A stretch of DNA of 64,000 nucleotides from Lingula anatina (GCF_001039355.2 NW_019775846.1:364555-428554); one strand, 5' to 3'. Positions 47,921 through 61,359 are shown, counted from the first letter of the stretch. The notes: generated from the letters alone by a model not told the origin. Program-made: numbers and translations.

Positions 47921-49377
47921 GGTTATTATCTTTTAAGAAATCACAGTGATGTATGGCCTAATGCACATTAGGTGCATCCGGCGGATCAAGTTCAAATTTG
48001 ACACCATAGTTAAACACGCAAAGTCTGCCACCCGTAAGCGAAATACAAAAATATGTTAGGGCTTATTCCCGATGGGTTACTGTTCTGTTCTACTAAGCTG
48101 TCGAGCAGGGGTTGTGGAGTGAATGACGCGTGACGGTGTGTAACATTTTATTACACACAGATAAAAATACTCAGTGACATTCCGCAAAGAATACGTGCAA
48201 AGCCAGTGAATTATGTATGCTCTATAGCTATCATTTTGCCATATACCAAGCGGTTAACATACAAATACAGGTGCACGGGTTCAAACTGATTTCAGATCAA
48301 CTACGTACTCGACACTGATCAGATGGACTTTTCTTCAACCGAAAAGATACTGTGCTTTGGGCAGATTTGAAGGTGAAACAACCGACATCTTTGCAAGTAA
48401 TCGGTATAATTAGTTAGGTAAGTACATGGATGTTTGTCTTGGGACTAGTACTTAAGATGTAGAGAATACCTTGAAGACGCGCTTAGTCTAGTCGACATCA
48501 TGGGTAGTTAGTAGAACGAGTAGTAGATCATTAGAGAATTCTTTATTCGCTATAGGTCATTGCAGCCATCATTGGACTACAAGTTAGGTTTCAACCTTCT
48601 GCTCCATTTTGAAAGGAAAGCTTTTCATGGTATTTGTTGCTATTGTGATTTTGTTTTGTCGCTGTTTTGTGGAGCATTCCCCAGTGGAAATTCATATTAT
48701 CGCAAAGTCATCCTGTTTTCTGCACAGAATGTAGCACTTCTCTAATTTGTTCCGTTAGAAAAAGGGTGTCAGTTGAAGTTTAAAGAGTTGTTTATGCATG
48801 TAACCTACTTTTCAACTTACAGTGTGTATAAATAAATAACTACTGGCTATTACATGTCCCAGCTACTTTTTGTCAGAATAAGATTTTGTATGGTGACAAA
48901 GGCACAGCAGTGAGTGCACGATAACTATGATGTTGAGACATACACGTGTGTTTAACTGTGTATACTTGTATGTACAGTACGTGCATCTTCCCTTGCCATG
49001 TCCTATTCAAAGCAGATTTATATAGATTTATAATAATAGTCTTCCTAGGTCAATTTGACCTGGAGATCTCATAACATGTCGTACTCCTTTGGCTGTTAGT
49101 AATCCTGCGGTTGTTTTAACAAATGATGATTGCTGCATATGATTGGAGGGAAATAGAAGGATTGGATGGTAGAATTAGCGCTGTGGTCACAGATAATTCA
49201 CCATGGCCTTGACACTTGATATTCATATGAGGGTCTGACCGGATCTGCTTTATTACATAACTTTTTTATTTACACAGTGTCTGAAGAGAAAGTGGAACGC
49301 CAGCACATTAAAAACACAGGGACATGATGTAGTGAACATTGAAAATTGTGGCTTTTATAGACAGATGAAAAACGACC
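47921..49377. other. Unique DNA upstream of TMEM163 coding exon 1
   Basis: No coding exon is seen. A donor-like GTAAGTAC at 48419 and an acceptor TTTACACAG ending at 49277 could bound an intron between a 5' UTR exon and the first coding exon of TMEM163. Confidence 0.4.
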
Positions 49378-52187
49378 ATGGAGGCTACGGAGATGCAAAA
49401 TCGGGAGGACTCATATGGATTGAGGCAGCCAGGAGAAGAAAAATTAAATATACCGAATGGCCGTGATTCGGTAAATAACTTGAACGGGATATTTAACAAG
49501 GAGCATGGTGCGTGAGTTTTTTATTCATTTGTTCGTTCGTTCATTATGTATTACATGTAGCTTTCACGGAAGGTCAAATGTCGCCTATTTGCCAATTTTT
49601 TTTATTTGGTAAAGATATATATTTTATTTAATAACTGCAATCTTTAATATTAACATGTATTGAATGAAAGTATCCTCATTCGGCATGCTTTGTACACCAA
49701 TCCATATGTTTATATACACGTCTTCATTCTATAAATACTTGGGTCAGCCATATAAAAAACTTGGTGTACTATTATGAATGTCCACAGGTTAACAAAGCCC
49801 AGTATACCAGTACATACAGTTCACTGATGCACGTTTTATAGGTGTGGAACGTGTTGTCAGTATTCAATCCATCATATTTTGACACCCAACGTTTCTTTCG
49901 CGGTACTGTTTTGTATAGCCACCATGAACAATAAAGCTGAAAGTGACAGTAAACTGATTTTGTAGAATCACATTGTTCTCTCAAAATTTTAAGTGTGAAA
50001 TGCTCTCATTATTCGTGTGTCTAGTTTGCATTTCAATGACATTTAATTTCGTTTGTTACAGAAAACTTAATCAATCAACCGCAGCATGCAGTATCCCTAG
50101 AAGTTGCTCTCCGTCTTCGGTTCTGGGCTTTAGTTGTGTCTTGGACGTCGGTTATAGTCACTACCGCGCTCTCCGTGCTAGCATTTGGTACGTACAATGT
50201 ACACTGTACTTTAAACATACAGTACAGGGGCAATCACGCATACGCGCAATCGCGTACACATAGTGGGGGGGGAAAGAGAGATTTTGCTTTGTTAAGTAAT
50301 CTGGTGACGTCAGATTGATTTGAAAAATTTGGACCATTTTAGAACACGGACATACCGGGGTAGTTTCTGTAGTCCGTGACAGCGACAATACAGTATTTTC
50401 AAATGATTAGGTGTTAGATTTAAGATATACGAGCGTGTACATGTGCAAGGTTTTGATGGTATCTTTCCTGTGCATTAACTTAAAATTCTAATGATAGAGT
50501 AAATAATGGTGCATCCGTCCAGTAGATCTAGATGGTATCTCTTTGGTGAACTCATTTACACATTTCGTTTCACGCCTTTCCTGAAGGCTGTGAACTTGAA
50601 CCGTTTTTTCAATGGTTTCAAATTTGATACCCTCAGTTTCAGGATGCAATGGCTTATTTTGAAATTACTGCCATCTTGTTACCACATATTTTCATGGTTT
50701 TGTTTTCTTTTTGTATATTTAGCGTGGCCACTTCTTTCCAATACGGCTAAATTTGCTTTTAGGTTGGAGTGTTTTAGTTTTAAAATATTATTTCACAGTA
50801 AAAATATTCAATGTGAAAAAATGGTATAGGATGGGATGTTGGAATATATTTAAAATTGAAATTTCAGTTCAAGGTGTCCCAGTGATACACAGGTTGAAAC
50901 ACAAGTTATAAAATTGTCAAAAATAAATGTACCAAAAATATGATGATGCCTGAATCTTTAAAAAAAAGTTACAGCAATAATTTATAATGACAATCGTATG
51001 CGATACTTCGCGAACTAATGACATGAATCAATAATTCAGTAATTGACTTTAAATTTTCAGTGGTTTCCGCACTGGAAAAGAGTCCAGCGTTATTTGCTTT
51101 TGGGGTGAGTAGACAAATGTAGTGCTATGTACATGTACATTAAAAATTTTGAGATTACCCAAAGTCTCACGAGTTAGCAAAATCAAGCGAGATTTTGTAG
51201 GATTTGGAGGAGAGTGGTGGCAACAATAATGGCAGACTACGGCGTGGCAACGAATAAAAGTGTTAGGTTCTGTAAAATTACAGTCTATTGAATAACAGTA
51301 CGAATTCATCAAGTTTTGGTTGCCACTTTTACATTGCTTTCTAAGACAAGATTCTAAGCACATATACGTTTTCACTTTTATCGCTAAAAAGTTAACGCCT
51401 CCTCATATCAGGCGGATTCCCCATTCCCGCAGGATCCATACTTTAAAATGTGAACAGGCTTAAGTATTTTGTAACACACTTTGAATTTCGTTTGTGGACC
51501 GACCCTTTGCAGTCATGCAGTATTCGAAGGCGCACTGTACTTAAGGCCATTGGCGTTGATGATAGTGATCACCACCATCATTAAAGCACCAAATCTATAA
51601 TAGAATGACATACATAATTATAGTCTTATAGACCTCGTATTTTTTGGGTTGGGTTGTAATAATGGCTGCTGCTGGCACCCAGGTGCACATAATTGTCTCA
51701 TACTGATCATTGAAATTGTGATATGCCGCGCATTTTAAGATAAGCCATATGAACTTTGTGTATTTCCACTGTCTCACTGCGTATTAATATCTATAATTAT
51801 TATCCTTATGAAAAAAGTGACGACTTGAATACTGCAAGTTAATTAACCCTCTTGTTTTTCACCCAACTATAAATGATCAAGTTTACGTTATTACTATAGA
51901 ATGAAAAACTTAACGTAAACATATATGGCCAGAGATCACAGCAACTGTGTGTTCTACTAAAAGGACGCGCATTTTTTTTATCCCATGTAGACGCTAATGT
52001 CGGCCATAGTTCTAACGCAAAGCAATAGTTTTATATTTGTCTTCTTTTTTTCAGCTAAGTTGTATCCTTGATTCTCTGAGCTCATTAGTGGTGATATGGA
52101 GGTTTCAGTTTGGAGAGGGACGTCTTTATTCCACAAGCAGAGAAAAAAGGTACTTTGATAAAAAAAAAAAGATGCCTCAGATGATGT

Positions 52188-52244
<57 letters not shown>

Positions 52245-55200
52245 GTTTTAGAGCGTTCGGATTTTACAATTAATCAATCATCCAGTCCCCTACCCATTTA
52301 TTTATTTATTTATTTCAGAGCATGTTTTGTTCTGGGAGTGTTATTTACAATATCTGCCAGCAGTATTGTCTCAAAAGCTATTCATGCAATAGTAGTGGAA
52401 CTGCGACCAGGAGAGGTATGTTGTTGTCATGATATGAATTAAGACTACAATTGTTTTGATTTTTTTCTTATCTTTAATGAAATAATTGTTATTAAGAATG
52501 GAATTGCATTTATTCGTGTGGCTTTAGCTTTAACTGTCCTTGATTTGCAAAATGACACCGGGGAATACATTTGTTTGATCTCTAGCAGTTTCCATAGAAT
52601 CCAAAGGTCCCTTCACTCCGCTCCTATGAAGGAACATTATTCGACAAGCACGACAAAACTTTTTAAGTGGTTAATATTTGAAGAGTTTTATAATTCCAAC
52701 AAATAGATGCAAGATGCATGTGCGTATTTGTTGCTTTACATTTGCTTTATTGGAATTTGCCTGACTCTGTTCCTTCTGTGATTATCACAGCACTTGTTTA
52801 TGTTAATGGTAGGCTCATACGGAACGTACCGAACGTGTGGATAAGCTGATTAAACGGTTTGTGAAATGAAATGCTGTGCTTGTGACAAGTAATTTTACAT
52901 TGGAGTCGTTAATTTGGGCATTTGTGCTCACAAATCTGAGGCTCAAGTTAGAAAACGCTTTATCCGTTTATAAGGCCTGGTAGTTATTATTTCTTCAAAC
53001 ATACCGTTGCGTTACAATAGTAAATTAGATCGAAACGAGTGCATGTTGGAAAGTTGACATTTTTAACCTACAGTCAGACGTTCACTGCCTCAAACCGAAC
53101 AGCATAAGTTGTGAAAGAAACATTGAAATAGGAGATAACGCATATGGAGTTACAACGACGAGAGATAGCATAATATTTGCGTTTTTGAATAGAAAAAATA
53201 TTCTGACATTGGGCATAGAAAGAAAAGTCCGGTTATTGCAATCGAATTCATTTAAATAAAATATTTCGTTTCTTTTAAACACGCACATTGTATATTATTA
53301 AAGTCGATCTCTAATGTAACCGAAGTCGTAGTTAAACCGTTTTATTGCATAAATCTACCTTTAAGTAATTGGTTGAGGCTAATTAAATAAGAAACGCTAT
53401 TTATTAAAACTTCTTATTTTAAGAGAAAACACTAAAAGATTTACAGAGTTTTATTTTCCTCATATAATGAACGATTACTTGTTGAATATTTCAGGTTTCT
53501 GTTCACCGTTTGACATGTTGTATTACACAATTACCAGCATATGGTTAGGTCATACCTACCATGTCATTTTAAACAAAGCACCGAATCATTAATAATGTTC
53601 GTGATAGATATCAAAATCTAATTGCTTAGTAATCAAGTGTGATAGCGGCATGTCATTATAATCATAATAAAATATGCACGTTTGACAGAGGTTGGTTATC
53701 GTGACCCTATCCTTATCGAAACCTCGGTTTCAATATGTTTTTAAAGTTCGGTACTAGTGCTTTTTTACAACGATTTTCACCCAACAAGTACAGTATACGT
53801 ATTTTACTGTATCTGGATTTGGATTGGGTGGGTTATGATGACAATCTGGTGGCAAAGCGTAGGAGCTTTTTCCATACATCTGGTTACTTACGCTTCGTTG
53901 ATTATAAGTGCTTGATAGATACACGAAATTTGACTGGTATTATTGATAGTTGAATGTTGTTCTGTGTCACACGGAGAAATTAAAAACATAAAAAATATAG
54001 ATGCACATGTATGAGTAGATAAAATAGCCAATATTTTTTTTTTTTTTTTTTTTGAAAAGTATTTTAATGTAGCCAAAAGTTTACAAGCACGACGAAGCTT
54101 TGTGTTTGCTCAAAAGACTGGCATCGCGTTTTTGAAAATAACCGATTCGTTTTTTTCTATTAAACAGGATAACAGCATTTTGTGGAATATAGCCATTGCA
54201 AATGGAGTGATCTGCTCATCGTTATCCGTAGCAAAGTTTGCCATGGGTCTAAAGCTGGAGAGTAGAGCCCTGATTACCGATGGTAAGTTTAGATTTTTAC
54301 GTTCTCAAGGGAGGAAAAATGCTGTCACATCTCCCATACATCTGGATTGAAAACTCAAAAATACATCATCAGTGGTGTAACGATTCAGTTGCCTCTCCTT
54401 CCATCAAAAAACTTTATACATTTATAATATGTAGAATCATATTTTTGACAAAGATCAAATGTCAATGAATGGTAGTTTTCTGTTTTCTATTTTTCTATTG
54501 CACGTGCTCAGGATTAACACTTGTACATGTACAAATAGCCCTTAATTCATACATGTTATAATCAAGTGAAAGAAGTCCAACTGATATGATAGAAAGGCAG
54601 ATTACAGTAGAGGTACACAGATAAATCTGTAAGCGGTAACATCTATAAGTTGCTTTTGTTTAATTAATTTGTAGGGTATAAGAAAAAAGGATTTAAATTT
54701 CAACTTGAAATCTCAAAAGACATCTACAGGCATTTAAGAAAGTTCCTTAGAATACACCAATGTGACATTACCTTGGGCACATCAAAGTTTTGACAAAGTG
54801 TCTATTAAAATAGTCACGTTACATTTAAAACAAAAGTACGAAATACTGGAATTAAATGTTTTGTTATTTCCTGAAAGATGGTCGCTTTCCGTTCTGTTGT
54901 GAGCTCTGTCCGATTGATAATTATATTCAATCAGGATAATTTGAGCAGGTTTTGTCCGAGTTCATAACGAACTTTGATCAGATTCCCGTATTGTAATATT
55001 AGTTATGATATTGTCTGGCGGACAAATCAAATGCTGGTCGTAATGTGACTGAAAGCAAATAAAAAGACCACAATACAGCATCTTGAAATGATATATTTAT
55101 GTAGAGCACCAGCACATTATTATAGAAATTGAGCCCAGTATGCAAAGGAAGGCCGACCTTTTTTTCTGAGAAACTGCTGGTGGTTCTCCAGAACGTTTCA

Positions 55201-56046
55201 TTTCTGCACTGCGTTTCTGAACTATAATTTTTGCACTGAGCACCCCATGCATGTTACAATGTATAAAAGCTTTAATGCTAAGCGAAAATGGGTCTTAGCT
55301 GTTATCTTTAAAAAAAAAATTAACAATTTAATGGTCAAATTTTACGAGTGGAAAATAATATGTTATGAAATACTGAATTGCATAAGTCATTTTATTTCTG
55401 CTAGTGTACCGTCACAGCAAACAGACAAGTCGAGGTTAAATTAGAAAAATAATAACACAATTATCCCATAGCGAACAATCATTAATCCTTGCCTGCATAT
55501 AGCGCATAACTGTTGCAGTTTTCTAATGTATGAGGCAGGTATATGATATGGCAAGGCACAGCGATGTTGCGACAGTTGTGACAAAGCTACACGCAATGCG
55601 ACAGTTCTAAAACCCAACTTCTGTATCGTTTCAGCTTACAACTCCCTGGTAGGAGCCCTAATGTCGTTTGCCATACTGGCCAGTGCTTTAGCATATAGAG
55701 ACAACCACGCGGTGTGGTATTTAGACTCAGTGGTGGGGTTGATATGTGCGGTGCTTTTACTAGGATACGCTATAAAGTAAGTTGCAATGCATGGATTATA
55801 GTTGTACCTGCTAGTTCATGCTGTTACCCTGAGTTTCAAAGGCTAGTAGATAGTGGAAACTATTCTTTTCTCAGCATCCTTATCTGTTTCCAGAATCAAT
55901 CGCAGATGGGCATACTGAGGAATTTACATAGGTCGCCATTAGCTAATGAGTAAATTTATAAACGAATTACTTGTCATTATTTATTGATAATTAATTAATG
56001 CATTTACTAATTAAACTTGGGATGCGTGTGTGTGTTTGTGTGTGTA

Positions 56047-56077
<31 letters not shown>

Positions 56078-56182
56078 ATCAAAATCCTTTTCATTCAAAT
56101 AATCTGAAAATACTTCTTCAATATTTTCAGACTTTTCTGTCACATATACCACGACAGAAGTTCTACTCCGCCCAGTGACTGA
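49378..56182 (+). CDS. TMEM163: TMEM163-like zinc transporter
   Basis: Eight coding exons: 49378-49507, 50062-50187, 51061-51104, 52055-52149, 52319-52415, 54168-54282, 55635-55776 and 56131-56182. They give 266 residues (human 289). An in-frame TGA lies four codons before the ATG. The N-terminal 55 residues are polar and presumably cytosolic. Six hydrophobic spans follow, at about 58-80, 90-118, 133-156, 170-192, 206-223 and 231-253. Human-like motifs are ILDSLSSLVVIWR, SRALITD followed by AYNSLVG, and AVWYLDSVVG. The TMEM163 family is related to cation-diffusion facilitators and moves zinc across plasma and vesicle membranes. In the span-2 metal motif only the second Asp is kept (D106); the first is Ser102. 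The tail after span 6 is short and polar. Confidence 0.88.
52187..52241. repeat. (TTTA)n microsatellite
   Basis: About 13 TTTA units between TMEM163 exons 4 and 5. A shorter run at 52297-52315 abuts the exon-5 acceptor, so the tetranucleotide repeat forms the polypyrimidine tract of that splice site. Confidence 0.85.
56024..56077. repeat. (GT)n(GA)n microsatellite in the last TMEM163 intron
   Basis: GT units interrupted by TTT and TA, then GAGAGAGAGAGAGA, about 55 bp before the last coding exon. Confidence 0.85.
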
Positions 56183-58582
56183 GTGAAGAGCGAGTCCAGT
56201 CAGGGGGAAAATACCCGCTATTTACCTCTTTTTTATTATCATCTATGTTAAACAGAGGATCACGTCCAAATTCTACACGTGATAGATCAGGGAATGATGA
56301 TTTTCAAAACTCAGTTGTTACAAATTCCAGTGCAGCAAATAAAGCCCGTGACATACGTGCATGAAATCCACGTTCCATTACAGCTTCCTGTGGATTCGGA
56401 ACACAAACTACCAGAGACGCACGGGGTATAAACTGATACAGCATTTGTGATAGTTGTAAATAATGTTAATCGTTAATGTATTATTTGTTAAAAGGTACCG
56501 GATACGTGTGCAATAATGACTCGAACGCATAAAGATTCTGTTTCGTTAAAATATGAGACGAAGGACTGTTATATAAAAATACATGTATAAAGCATGGGAT
56601 ATAAACAGTAAAAGGGGGTCAGAGGGAAAAAGGGGTTGCAGTTTTTTTTCAACTCCTTTATTTCAACATCTTTGCATGCAAATAAAAATGTAAACGAAGA
56701 GAGAAAATTATCGTAAAAGAAGTCTGGAGCTGTATTCTTCAGAACTGTAGTCTTTTAAACCAAGGTTTTTAATGCATTAGTATTACCAGGGAATTATATC
56801 GGATATAATTCCCTGGTATAACGAAACAATCTTACATCGTTTTACTATTATGTCGATTTATGAAATATAAGTTATTACAGAATAATGCAAACTGTTGTTA
56901 TCTTTAAAGTATCATTTTATTGGATGACTTTGCGGAGCTCATAGACAAATTCAGAATAGTCTTTGTGTGTTTATCTAGTTTTGATTTTACCAAACGTGGC
57001 TAAAAATTATGATAAATAAATAAAAAAAGAATTAAAAGAAATGTGGCCACGGGGGAAATGCGACACATAAGTGAATTCCATCTAGCAAACGATCTTTATC
57101 AACCCATTCAACAGTGTAGGTAGGGCCAGTTGGCGCCAATGTTTTGGTCAAAATGAGGCAAGTGATATACTTCAATCAGATTATATGACATTACATATAC
57201 CTTGTTTACTTCATTCAGCACATAATAGAATGAACCACCTGTTAATGTCATATTGACTTAGCTTAAACAAAATTTAATCTTGGTAATGCGTATGAATAAT
57301 ACATGAATGGAAAAGTCGCTTAATGTTCATTGGATCTTTGCCTACAACTGTGGCACACATGTAAGCAATGTTAGTCTCATATTTGAATCATTCCACAGGT
57401 GCCCCTGGTAATGAGAAAGAAATAAGTAAATTTAATTCGGATTTGATTGAATTATTTGAACTGTTGATAGACAAAAATTCACATTGATCAGTAAATGGCT
57501 GATGGCATTTATTACTTTATGCTATAATATTCTTTGAAAAATTGCAAATTATTCATTGGCCAAGAAAATATCAAAGGTGTAAGATGAATATCCAATTTAT
57601 CAACAGAATATTTTAAAGCGCTAGAGTATTGATAACAAGAACCCACTACCATCCTGCTGATAACACTTGATAATAACTATATCACTGAATATAACATCAT
57701 TACCATTCTTACTTTTACATCTTTTATTCAACTTGGACCGATTACATAATCATTTGTTAAACAGGGGTTTAGCGAGGGTTCAAGGTTTCAAGCACATCCA
57801 GTAATTAAAACAAGCTAAGCGGCTCTCTGACTGAGTGCGCTCTAGGTTTCAGAGATTTCTGGAAACTATATCATCAGCATGTACCATCAGCATGCCACCT
57901 GAAAGATAAGTAAAAGTGAGTTTCCAGTAATCACTGGATTTCAGGGTGACTAAAATGCTCATCACGCTGTAAGAAAAAGAAAACATTTCCAAGAGAAATA
58001 TAATATATCTCGCGCACCAAAAATTCTGTGTCTGTATATATCGGTATAGCCCATATAAAGGTCAATATTGTACTGTAGTTCCTGCCCTTTCAGTGATACA
58101 TTTCTTTGGATTCCTAGGAGTCATAGCATTAAGTCTGAAACGCCTGATTTTTTGCAACTGCTGAACGCCTGTTACAAAAGTTCAAATAGGTAGTGTGGTT
58201 TTTAATTAGGAACCCTGGAACCGTGGTACCCCTTCTCGTATCACAGTGGGCTTGGCGAAGATTTGCGTTAAGAACTTAAAAACACTACATTAAGGTAAGT
58301 ATTTTGTATGCTTCGATTGATTTTAATGTTTTTCAATTTATATTTGGAACGGGAAGAGGTATTGATTTTTTAAAAAATAGATAAAAATGAAGTATCTAAA
58401 AATAAGTTATTCGATTGCACAAGTTGTTGTAGGCCTACCAGTAGAAAGCATTTTTGGGTCTTTTAATTGCATTTTTTAACTTAATATAATCTAGCAAGAA
58501 TAAATATCATGTTGTGTGTATTTATTCCTTTTTCTTACACACTGTTATTTCCAAGATCCAAATGTATATATTTTTATAACAG
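56183..58582. other. 3' flank of TMEM163 and upstream region of the SCP gene
   Basis: No coding exon is seen. The stretch holds the second locus of the 29-bp palindrome (56789-56817). A probable non-coding first exon of the SCP gene ends at 58292 (ATTAAG|GTAAGT), and its acceptor TATAACAG ends at 58582. Confidence 0.5.
56789..56817. mobile_element. Second locus of the 29-bp palindrome
   Basis: The same two 14-nt arms as at 10904 with one base between them, here without mismatch. The seven bases to the left (GTATTAC) and right (GTATAAC) match at six of seven positions. Flanking sequence is otherwise unrelated to the first locus. Confidence 0.65.
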
Positions 58583-59125
58583 ATGACTTACGCGCCTCTC
58601 CCGGAGTTTTGGGTGCGCAAGATGCGCTCTTTTTTCATCATATTCGACCGTGACTTGGATAATATTGTCAACCGAAAGGACTACGTTGATTGGGTTTTGG
58701 AGCGGGGCAACACGTACTTGAGCAAGGAAAAAGTAGAACTATTTGGGCCCTTGCTTGTCAAGGCATGGGACGAGTTTTGGGCAGGACCAGAGAAAAAGAT
58801 CAGCGTTACTATTGATGAGATGGTGCGATCGCACGCGCGCACATTCACCGACACTCATTTCTCAGAGTCTCTCAAAAATGTGCTGGAAGTTTGTTTTGAC
58901 GGAGTGGACGCCAATAACGATGGGTTTGTCACACTGGATGAGTACACAAATTTCTTGGCATGCTACGGCATTCATCCTCTCTCCGTTACGCCTTCTTTCC
59001 AGGCCATAGACACCAACAAAGACGGGGTTATTAGCAGGGAGGAGTTCATCAATGCTGGGAAAGAGTTCTTTCAAGTCACAACTGATACTCCAGCCAAGTT
59101 GTTTATGGGACCCTTCCGTGCCTGA
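58583..59125 (+). CDS. Sarcoplasmic calcium-binding protein
   Basis: One coding exon of 180 residues. The ATG is the first codon after a 3' splice site (58575-58582), so the 5' UTR is on another exon. It resembles annelid, crustacean and amphioxus SCPs (about 174-190 residues). The start reads FWVRKMRSFF, then an EF-hand loop at 22-33 with Asp at positions 1, 3, 5 and 12. Position 12 is Asp, as in the first hand of the annelid protein. A degenerate second hand follows around 70-85, then canonical loops at 109-120 (DANNDGFVTLDE) and 143-154 (DTNKDGVISREE). The C-terminus LFMGPFRA fits the family's hydrophobic, aromatic ending. It acts as a cytosolic calcium and magnesium buffer, mainly in invertebrate muscle and neurons. 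The coding sequence is clearly more GC-rich than its surroundings. Confidence 0.88.
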   Translation: MTYAPLPEFWVRKMRSFFIIFDRDLDNIVNRKDYVDWVLERGNTYLSKEKVELFGPLLVKAWDEFWAGPEKKISVTIDEMVRSHARTFTDTHFSESLKNVLEVCFDGVDANNDGFVTLDEYTNFLACYGIHPLSVTPSFQAIDTNKDGVISREEFINAGKEFFQVTTDTPAKLFMGPFRA

Positions 59126-59990
59126 GGTCAGTTGGCCAAGGTCAAAGGCTTACTGAGCAAGCATTGCAAGTTATAACATTCAACGTTAAACGGCTTTAAA
59201 GCAAGTTTTATCCATATACTTGTATTTCCAGTGACAAATGATTTTAATTGATACTCAACCTGCTTTATGAGAAAAGCTCTTAATTCGCCTAGTTGTCTGA
59301 TTAATTACCTGTATGCACAGATTATTTCTCATTATTGTTGCAATCCTGAACTAAGTACATGCAATAGTGATCATACCTGAGGTGTCACGATCGGGTAATG
59401 GTGCAGATACATTCATATATATACATGCATGTGAATCACATTTACACCCTGCTAATTAGCACATTTACACCCTGCTAATTATTTTCACCTTCTGTTTCAA
59501 TTCTAAATGTTAAATTTTCGATTGAATACAGAGCAATAAAATTAAACGTTACTGAGACAGCAGCAAAGTGCTGATTGTTGTTTAACTTCTTTTTGCAATG
59601 ATGAATGAAAAGCATTAGCAAATACTGTTACTTGTAATTATTATTTTTACTGGAGTAAATGTTTACACTTGTAAATAACTATAATTTATACAAAAAGGCA
59701 AACAAAAATGTAGTGCCTACAATTAAATGGCAAGCACTGAAATCACCCAACCCAGTTAAACGTCTAGGCGGATTCAGAAGTATTTTCTAACAGTCTTCCA
59801 AATTATCTTTGTTGAACCATCCTCTACTTTTGACCAACTCCCGACAGAAAAAAATTAGATGACAGTTAATGTAAACTTGGCAAAATTTTGATCGTTTTCC
59901 AAGAGACCCAGAAGACGGCTTCCGTCCGACCCTGCAGCTGTGGGTCACTGTCACAATGCAAATTAATTTCGCGCACGCTTGTTCTGATTA
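59126..59990. other. 3' region of the SCP gene
   Basis: No second gene is seen. AATAAA at 59534 is a candidate polyadenylation signal. A 23-bp direct repeat, CACATTTACACCCTGCTAAT plus three bases, lies at about 59437-59483. Confidence 0.45.
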
Positions 59991-59993
59991 CGT

Positions 59994-60241
59994 CGCTCAT
60001 TCTTCTTTGTTACGTTAAAATGATACATACGTTACCGATACATACGTTACCATGAAGCGTGTAAATATTTATTTATTCTATTTTCATTGGTTGCCTTTCG
60101 TTTTGTGGGCCAACACTTATGTCTCGGTATGTATCGGTAACGTGTGTAGATCTTCAAAGATGCATCAATATATATACTTCTATGGTAACGTATGTATCGG
60201 TAACGTATGTATCATTTTAACGTAACAAAGAAGAATGAGCG
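59994..60241. repeat. 60-bp perfect inverted repeat around a 128-bp spacer
   Basis: Left arm 59994-60053 and right arm 60182-60241 are exact reverse complements. Each arm contains two tandem copies of the 15-mer GTAACGTATGTATCG/A and the motif TTTTAACGTAACAAAGAA. The spacer has a further partial copy (GGTATGTATCGGTAACG, 60126-60142). The same family recurs at 60350-60375, 61360-61575 and 61797-62235. Confidence 0.8.
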
Positions 60242-60499
60242 CCGTAAAAACATGCGTGCGCACATATACAACGTCGCACGTACTCACAAAGTCGTGAAAA
60301 CAGAGAACAATCAATGAATATAGAAAACAACACCTTCATATTTTTGGTCACGTATGTATCGGTAACGTATGTATCATATGAACAATTTTCACAGATAGTT
60401 GAAGAGAAGAAATCATTTTTGTCCCGATTTCCCTTATTGTAATGTAACATTAAGACACCTCAGACGATATTATCCTGCACACACCTTCCAAAAAGTATT

Positions 60500-60870
60500 C
60501 TACAACATGTCTACGGGCCCTAATTTGACCATCATAGGCATACAAGAGATACCTTGATTCTTCAGCAAAACCAACTTGTTCCTAGTGATAGTTGACCACG
60601 TTCTGGTAGTGCTGGGGTCACTGGACCTAATATTACCAACTGATACCTCATTCCATCTGCAAGAAAGGACTTCGGGGTTGACACAGGCTTCATCATGAAA
60701 GCACACTTGCACACAGTTCTCGTCTGGTGCGTGATTTGTTGCAGAAACCCAATGTTTTGAGGTTGGAGAAACCATCTTTGAGTCCTGATAATAAACCCAC
60801 TGAGCATCCGTGGCATGAATCGAAGTGTGCAATCCAGAGGAGAACCAAACTCCAAGTAGTCCGGACCAAT
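60500..60870 (-). pseudogene. Possible C-type-lectin-like fragment
   Basis: A minus-strand frame contains HTSIHATDAQWVYYQDSK, then HWVSATNHAPDENCVQVC and SCRWNEVSV. The order W-V-Y, then W plus N-x-x-P-x-x-E-N-C-V, then C-x-W-N is that of the second half of a C-type lectin domain. No matching first half or good splice pair was found. Two other minus-strand frames are also open across this stretch, so the reading is uncertain. It lies between two copies of the inverted-repeat family. Confidence 0.3.
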
Positions 60871-61359
60871 TCCGCCAAGCTTTTTAGGAAACATGGGACA
60901 ATATCCCACAAAACAGAATTGTTACCCTTGTTGAAGGCAGCGGAGCCGTCTACAGGCGGTAATTGCAGTACACAGTAAACACACACGCTAATAGACAGGT
61001 GACCTTTAACGAGCACACCCTAATGCTAAATGTGTGTAAATTTGGTGACATTTGGTGGTGCCTTTTCAATTTAATGGGCATCTCTTTAGCTCTGTAGAAA
61101 TGACAGTGAAACATCGGATTAGAGGGGGTACATGTAATAAATATGAATAAATGGCATTAAATATCGAAATCTTCACCGCTATTTTGTATTTTCTGTACCA
61201 CTTATCATGTTAGTTATGGTATCTAGAATGAAAATCACCATTCATTTTAATTAACTCCTGTGATGTGATCATTTATAAATAAAAGCACATGAAACTGGGG
61301 GTGGGACAACCTTTTTGACCAATGTTGTATATTCAGCACCCACAAACAAGTATTGTTTT

